DNA of 44,120 nt from an uncultured Mycoplasmatota bacterium (GTDB taxonomy: Bacteria; Bacillota_I; Bacilli_A; RF39; UBA660). A program made the position numbers and the translations under genes. The number at the start of each line of letters is the position of its first letter. Within the stretch, counting starts at the first letter, position 1. Location of the stretch: NCBI GenBank assembly GCA_900547995.1, contig URIY01000007.1, positions 1 to 44,120 of the forward strand. Reading direction: 5' to 3'. Positions 40,301 to 44,120 of the stretch are shown one piece after another. The notes below the pieces were generated by a model. That model was not told the origin of the DNA, made no database searches, and saw only the letters and a list, made by a program, of their open reading frames with translations.

Positions 40301-40465
40301 AAGGATGAACAAATTGGATTTCATAATATTAATGATAAATATATTAATCATTATACTAGTTCTAAAATAATAGATAGTTATAATAAAATGATTGATAATA
40401 AAATAATTCAATTTTCTAAATCTAAAGAAGTTGTTTATGACGTACCAGAAAAGGAGGCAGCATAA
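37400..40465 (+). CDS. DnaG-like primase with CHC2 zinc finger and Toprim domain, long C-terminal extension
   Basis: 1021 residues. The zinc finger is C34-PFH37 ... C55-FAC58 (LCPFHNDNNPSL, ATCFACGTGG). A DnaG catalytic-core N-terminal part follows (about 110-255; FSDRIMIPIHDEKGNIVTFCGR), then Toprim (about 265-350) with LVEGYMDVV and ALDNDFDKQ, the metal-binding acidic residues. From about 370 to 1021 there is a long region without known domains, with repeated lysine-rich linkers. Probably primes lagging-strand synthesis in the recipient after transfer, as do conjugative primases. GTG start behind GAAAGG. It is far longer than host DnaG (about 600). Confidence 0.85.
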   Translation: MTNISLYSEVLKQASIVDVLNYYGLNLNHNKCLCPFHNDNNPSLVVNPKKNIATCFACGTGGNAISFVQKYEKIINNNDISFNEAITKVVSEICHLNIDVSHLKKNKYNNKYFVSSRRYTEDEQKLLQLNEKLNKLFSYNLSVSKEPKDYLYKRNITDKDMKEVSMGFAPKGQLLKISEKNENYPRPELIELGYLRHNDYGDLYETFSDRIMIPIHDEKGNIVTFCGRTIKDETPKYLHTHETKIFQKKELLYNFSNAKPLAYNDELILVEGYMDVVGAKKIGFENVAALMGTAITPEHIKLIKNNRSSITLALDNDFDKQENIGRTKMLQHIPVLLNEGFKVDVIDFSKIGNYKDFGVLGEKEIPFMEVQKAKTSGFSFLLDYKYFNNLELNVENISLAYKQLKQDKIINNTYDESLFKEYLLNRTEYNKKELDEIIYPKRIEEKENALSKFNSKAMSNFLYSELKLQIDKMDDVVLSSYYLNFKSSVENKLVSVFNKDPELYLDYSTSTLNTKLLLNEFLKDNKEYSDYEILNRFKYNSVFDKTYIKNSKGSAMIKLKDNQKQMVIDQYENSLSDESKLALEEVEELYIINSIDDLDGILNYDNNTLNMIKDNLKNRMFLNKDKMEFFKYGNLFPSINKEFIDDKFKGSTGNFKTILFYNNLDNKLNIDKSNVVSEKELKKTEESKSKEMDKTKESFIKRDYEFSINKMLLIDSKETDKHYFVRIPFTSAKEYFYIPKNECLKSDNGDTIFTKLKYGQSHSIYNVDGEYIGTKSFEELKANWEDKTKKNVRVLEKTEDVQSVPKEEDILYDNSYISKYKEPICKIYHSKIYLETEKGFYIKTEDPNVLLFAIKKICNWTDNKSYLIIAPRKGIFNSGMSKYRLTGYKKDYEGKLSFSEISKYVKVFTPSNLKNKEILTLEIPKVKCSFKSNFIKVPLVIDDLEGYIEVNLVKSKIDKEKVVLEFLKDEQIGFHNINDKYINHYTSSKIIDSYNKMIDNKIIQFSKSKEVVYDVPEKEAA

Positions 40466-41794
40466 ATGGATGGTAATGCTAAGCACGATTTAGAGCATAC
40501 TGCTGAAAAATCAGTATCAATGTCTGCAAAGATTAGTAAAATTTCTACCATTTTATTTGGTAGATTTTTAATAAAAGCAAATCGTTATTATCAAAAACAC
40601 TTTTCTTCATCTATGAGAGCTTTAAGAAAAGATGGAGCTACAAAAGAATTATGTGTATCTCCACCATTAACAAGAGCAGAAGTTAAACAGATTATAACTT
40701 CATGCCATGAGAATAATATCCTTATGGGAATTAAAAAAATGCACCCTGATGGCGAATTAAGTAATAATAAATCATTATATCAACAAGAAAAACTTGCTCA
40801 TAATGAAATTAAGTATAAGAAATGGGATGAAAGACGTAAGGCAACATCTAAGATAAAAATTTTAAATAAAATTTGTAAGTATCAAGCAGATAAATATAAA
40901 AATATTTCAGCATATAATTTGAAATTATCTAACAGATGGTTGTCATTTCAAGAGAAAACACGTAAAATAAAACCCCTAAATAAATATTGTAAAATGAAGG
41001 CAGATAATTATAAAAATATTGCTATTCAAGAAAAAACAAAAGATGAAGAGGAACAATATGTAATTATTTTTAATAAAAGCAAATTATCATTTTTTAATGA
41101 ACAATTAGCTAAAATACCACCTAATAGATTAAAGCAAGAAACAAAAAGTGATTTAGATGGTATAAATAATGAAGAAATAATTGATGATAGAAATATAGAA
41201 CCTATGGTTTCAAGAGGCATGAATTTAAGTGTAAATGATCTTAATAAAATAGGTGAAGATTTTGGATCGTGTCCTGTTAGAGATTATAGTAAAAATTATT
41301 GTATCCAAAAAATAACTAAGGAGGAATATTGTGAAATTAGAGAACAGTTATTTGAACTACCGAGTCATGGTGCTTGTGTTCTTAATGAAAAAGAAATGAT
41401 AATAGCTATTCGTTCTGAAGATTTAGATGAGTATAGAGAATATGCTCCAGAAAGACCTATAAAAGAATATGGTTCATCTGGTGGTAGAGCAATAGAAAGT
41501 GAATCTAATATTCATGATATTATGGAATTAGAAATAAAAGATATTAAAAGATATAAAGAATTTAAAGAAACTTATTCATCTAAAGATTATGTAGCAGAAA
41601 TTGCTCCAAATGGTAAAACTACTATATTATTAAAAGAAACAGATACAAAGAATCTTTTAGAAGAGAGTAAAAAAAAATCAAAAACAGAGGATTTAGTAAA
41701 AGAGGCAAATGAATTAGCAGAAAAGAGTAAGACTGATAAAGTTATTGAAAATGTTGCACTAGAACAGAAAGAAGAACAAGAAATTGATCGTTAA
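40466..41794 (+). CDS. PcfB/DUF3801-position conjugation protein
   Basis: 442 residues, highly basic and lysine-rich with helical segments, no membrane span. N-terminal DLEHTAEKSVSMSAKISKI, then a basic helical middle and an acidic C-terminal tail. It abuts the primase stop and overlaps the coupling-protein start by 11 bp. In Gram-positive ICEs and pCF10-like plasmids the gene before the VirD4/TraG coupling protein is often a PcfB/DUF3801 accessory factor that helps bring the relaxosome to the channel. The segment YVIIFNKSKLSFFNEQLAKIP is compatible with that family, but the assignment is mostly positional. Confidence 0.55.
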   Translation: MDGNAKHDLEHTAEKSVSMSAKISKISTILFGRFLIKANRYYQKHFSSSMRALRKDGATKELCVSPPLTRAEVKQIITSCHENNILMGIKKMHPDGELSNNKSLYQQEKLAHNEIKYKKWDERRKATSKIKILNKICKYQADKYKNISAYNLKLSNRWLSFQEKTRKIKPLNKYCKMKADNYKNIAIQEKTKDEEEQYVIIFNKSKLSFFNEQLAKIPPNRLKQETKSDLDGINNEEIIDDRNIEPMVSRGMNLSVNDLNKIGEDFGSCPVRDYSKNYCIQKITKEEYCEIREQLFELPSHGACVLNEKEMIIAIRSEDLDEYREYAPERPIKEYGSSGGRAIESESNIHDIMELEIKDIKRYKEFKETYSSKDYVAEIAPNGKTTILLKETDTKNLLEESKKKSKTEDLVKEANELAEKSKTDKVIENVALEQKEEQEIDR

Positions 41795-43727
41795 ACGCAA
41801 TAAGAAGAGTAGTATTATAATTGTCTTACTAATAATGTTAGTTGCCTCTTATTACACACTTAGAGTTTGTAGTCTTACAGAAATGGATGGTAAGTTTGAA
41901 TTTTCACAGTTAACTGAAGCATTAGATAAACTTCATATTATTTCTACACCTGTTATTTTAAATATGAAGACTATTACTACTTCTTTGTTTGTTGGGATAT
42001 TTACATGGGGAATTATTCAAACAGTTGCAAATCAAAATAAAAAGAATTTGCAAGAAAATACTTATGGTAGTGCAGAATGGGAAGATCCAAAAGTAATAAA
42101 ACCTTACTGTGAGAAAGAATTAGAAAAGAATCAAATATTTACTGCTACTGAAATGTTTGCTAAAAATATGCGAATATCTAAAAGAAATAGACATTTAATT
42201 TTAATTGGTAGACCAGGAAGTGGTAAATCAAGATATTATTTTAAAGTTAATTTATTAAATGCAAATGGAGAAACATTTGTTGTCACAGATCCGAAAGGAG
42301 AATTAGTCAGAGATTGTGGAATGTCTTTGATTAATCTCGGATATGATATTCGTGTTTTAAATTTAGTTGATAAATCAAAATCAGATCATTTTAATCCACT
42401 TATGTATATAAAAAAAATCAATAAAACTATTGATAATAGTAAGGAAACTCAAGAATGGATAGCTGAAGATGATGTAATGACATTAATTAATACTATAATG
42501 TTAAATACAAAATCAGAAACTATTGAATCCAATACTGGTGATCCATTTTGGGAGAAGGCAGAGATGGTTTTTCTTCAAGCAATTATTTATTATATAATTT
42601 TTAATTATGATGATAAAGAAAAGAATTTTAAAACTGTTTTAAAATTAATTAGACTTGCTGAACCTGATAAAGAAGGAAATTCAACATTGAGTAGAATGTT
42701 TGATGTTTGGGCAGAAAAAGATCCAGAAAATATAGGTGTTAAGCAATGGAAACATTTTAAAGTATCTGCATCATCACCAAAAATGATGAGTACAATCATA
42801 ATGACTGCATCTGCACGTTTAGCACCTTTTAATATATCTGAAATAGAGTCTATGACTGTTGATGATACAATGGAATTAAATAGAATTGGTGGTAAGGGTG
42901 ATGAGGGTAAAATTGCTTATTTCATCATTAATAGTCCAAACGATTCTACTTTCAATTTTATGGCTAGTATTTTATATACTCAAATATTTTCAATAATAGA
43001 TGCAAATGCCAGTAAAAATAATGGCTCTCTATCTACTCCTGTTCAAATATACTGTGATGAGTGGGCACAACTTGGGGTAATCCCACGCTACTTAGAAAAT
43101 TTGGCTTATGTTCGTGGATTAAATTGTGGAATTACGACGTGTCTACAAAGTCTATCTCAGTTGAAAAAGGTTTATAAGGATAATTGGGAAACGGCTTTGG
43201 ATTGTTCAGACTATGTATTGTTTTTAGGTTCAAGGTCTAAAGAAACTTTAGAATATATGAGTAGTATGTTGGGTAAAAAAAGTTGGTATAAAAAGTCTTC
43301 TGGTCGTACATATTCAAAACAAGGTTCATCATCTTATAACTGGGATATAGTTGGACGTGAGTTAGCATTTGTAGATGAACTTGCAAGAATGGAGAGTGGA
43401 TATGGTATTTTATTGGTTGCTGGTATGCGACCTTTTTATTCTAAATTATATGATTTAACTAAGCATCCTAGATATAATGAACTATTTGAAAGTTGGAATG
43501 AAAAGGAAACAATTCAGAATAAATATGATCATTCGATAGAAAGGGGAAAAGATAAAGAAACAAAAAGAAAACAGCAGATGTTTAGAGAATTAGGATTAGG
43601 GTTTGTAAAAGTAAAACCAGAATTTAAAGCAAGAGATTTAACTCAATATGAAGAACGCAAGTTTAATGAAGATGCAATTTTGCTTTCTTCTAAGAGTTTA
43701 ACGGATGAATTATTGGATAATTTATAA
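41784..43727 (+). CDS. VirD4/TraG-type type IV coupling protein
   Basis: 647 residues. Two N-terminal transmembrane segments (about 9-26 and 62-80), then a RecA-like ATPase: Walker A GRPGSGKS (142-149), VVTDPKGELVRD, and Walker B IYCDEWAQLG. Late motifs GLNCGITTCLQSLSQLKKVY and FLGSRSKETLEYMSS are typical of TraG/VirD4. It links the relaxosome to the secretion channel. TTG start with a weak site (GAAAGAAG), inside the preceding gene. No relaxase gene lies next to it in the window. Confidence 0.93.
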   Translation: MIVKRNKKSSIIIVLLIMLVASYYTLRVCSLTEMDGKFEFSQLTEALDKLHIISTPVILNMKTITTSLFVGIFTWGIIQTVANQNKKNLQENTYGSAEWEDPKVIKPYCEKELEKNQIFTATEMFAKNMRISKRNRHLILIGRPGSGKSRYYFKVNLLNANGETFVVTDPKGELVRDCGMSLINLGYDIRVLNLVDKSKSDHFNPLMYIKKINKTIDNSKETQEWIAEDDVMTLINTIMLNTKSETIESNTGDPFWEKAEMVFLQAIIYYIIFNYDDKEKNFKTVLKLIRLAEPDKEGNSTLSRMFDVWAEKDPENIGVKQWKHFKVSASSPKMMSTIIMTASARLAPFNISEIESMTVDDTMELNRIGGKGDEGKIAYFIINSPNDSTFNFMASILYTQIFSIIDANASKNNGSLSTPVQIYCDEWAQLGVIPRYLENLAYVRGLNCGITTCLQSLSQLKKVYKDNWETALDCSDYVLFLGSRSKETLEYMSSMLGKKSWYKKSSGRTYSKQGSSSYNWDIVGRELAFVDELARMESGYGILLVAGMRPFYSKLYDLTKHPRYNELFESWNEKETIQNKYDHSIERGKDKETKRKQQMFRELGLGFVKVKPEFKARDLTQYEERKFNEDAILLSSKSLTDELLDNL

Positions 43728-43775
43728 TTATCTTTTTTATGTTGTTTAAGTTGTTAAATTTTTTTTATATTAAGT

Positions 43776-43791
43776 GTTTACTAGTGTAAAC
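43776..43791 (+). promoter_or_regulatory. ICE operator copy 6
   Basis: GTTTACTAGTGTAAAC, identical to copies 3 and 4. A promoter TTGTTT (43742-43747) - 18 bp - TATATT (43766-43771) lies just upstream, so the operator would cover the transcription start. It serves the pilin-like gene and probably the mating-channel genes beyond the window. Confidence 0.75.
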
Positions 43792-43818
43792 GAAAAATTA
43801 AAGAAAAGGAGAAAAATT

Positions 43819-44120
43819 ATGGAAAAAAAGACTTTGGCAGTTAGAATTAAGCAGTTAAGTAAAAAAGTAGTTAGTTTATTTAATGTAGTTTTATGTGGTT
43901 TTATTTTAAGTATTAATAGTGTATATGCACAAGGAAGTAATACAAGTAGTATTGATGGATTTATTACCTTTGTGTGTGATTGGTTGTTAAAGATTGGTGG
44001 TGTAGTTGCATTAATTGGTGCTGTTATGTTTGCTCTTGGATGGCAACGTGATGACGCTGAAGGTAAAAGTAGAGGATTGATGACTATGATGGCAGGTTTT
44101 ATGGTTATAGCAATTAGTCA
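43819..44120 (+). CDS. Secreted two-TM pilin-like (TrbC/VirB2-type) protein, cut by the window end
   Basis: The open frame from ATG 43819 (AAAGGAG upstream) runs through the end of the window, so the C-terminus is missing. It encodes MEKKTLAVRIKQLSKKVV, a signal peptide with a VYA-Q cleavage-like site (about 35-37), a short polar stretch, then transmembrane segments IGGVVALIGAVMFALGW and MTMMAGFMVIAIS. This signal plus paired hydrophobic helices separated by a short basic loop (QRDDAEGKSRG) is the VirB2/TrbC-like layout found in Gram-positive conjugation clusters. It is the first gene of a new transcription unit behind operator copy 6. Confidence 0.6.
   Translation, partial: MEKKTLAVRIKQLSKKVVSLFNVVLCGFILSINSVYAQGSNTSSIDGFITFVCDWLLKIGGVVALIGAVMFALGWQRDDAEGKSRGLMTMMAGFMVIAIS

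Noticed and set aside
1..44120. tRNA or rRNA genes
   Set aside because: I did not see any cloverleaf with a TTCGANTC arm or rRNA-like conserved blocks; with the low GC such islands should stand out.

Overview
The window comes from an AT-rich, low-GC Gram-positive genome (Firmicutes/Bacillota, probably a gut Bacilli or Clostridia lineage). Support for this: strong AGGAGG-type ribosome binding sites, frequent TTG and GTG starts, extended -10 promoters of the form TGGTATAAT, LysR, CspA and SpaA-type surface proteins, and normal use of TGA as a stop. Bases 1-42 encode the last 13 residues of a SEC-C zinc motif, most likely the 3' end of secA. Everything after it reads as the left and middle part of an integrative and conjugative element (ICE) that continues past the right edge.

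Layout. (1) 43-6033: left-end control module. It holds putative integrase arm sites, a Tn916-type tyrosine integrase, a replication-initiator-like protein, a divergent XRE regulator, several small genes, a MazF/PemK toxin, a membrane protein, a cold-shock protein and an ArpU-like regulator. (2) 6096-10649: accessory genes. These are a secreted CAP-domain protein, a leftward four-gene operon of unknown function, a large structured inverted repeat and three small helix-turn-helix proteins. (3) 10838-23340: a LysR gene followed by a compact, largely translationally coupled cluster. It encodes a PHP phosphoesterase, an unknown protein, a CMP hydrolase of the MilB/BlsM type, a radical SAM/SPASM enzyme, a MurG-like GT-B protein fitting cytosylglucuronate synthases, two DegT-type PLP enzymes, two FemAB/GNAT-fold transferases, a methyltransferase, an ABC-F ribosome-protection ATPase and an APH(3')-like kinase. 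(4) 23499-29212: an adenylate-forming ligase and a tandem pair of related membrane proteins, one a hybrid histidine kinase and the other its degenerate pseudokinase paralogue. (5) 29422-35905: two giant surface proteins. (6) 35945-44120: conjugation and DNA-processing genes, namely a DnaG-like primase, a PcfB-position protein, a VirD4/TraG coupling protein and a truncated pilin-like gene. No relaxase is visible, so it probably lies beyond the window.

Main proposal. Region 3 looks like a mobile biosynthetic cluster for a cytosine-type peptidyl nucleoside antibiotic (blasticidin/mildiomycin/gougerotin logic) carried by a Firmicutes ICE. The inferred route is CMP to free cytosine, glucuronylation to cytosylglucuronate, radical SAM remodelling of the sugar, PLP-dependent amination, aminoacyl-tRNA-dependent peptidyl decoration by the FemAB-like pair, and methylation. 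The ABC-F and APH genes would give self-protection. The CMP hydrolase assignment rests on clear motifs; the product is inference.

Second main observation. A conserved 16-bp operator, GTYTACTAGTRTRAAC, occurs six times: twice as an inverted pair in front of the XRE gene, twice before the small-gene operon, once before the primase module and once before the pilin-like gene. This points to one repressor co-ordinating the ICE.
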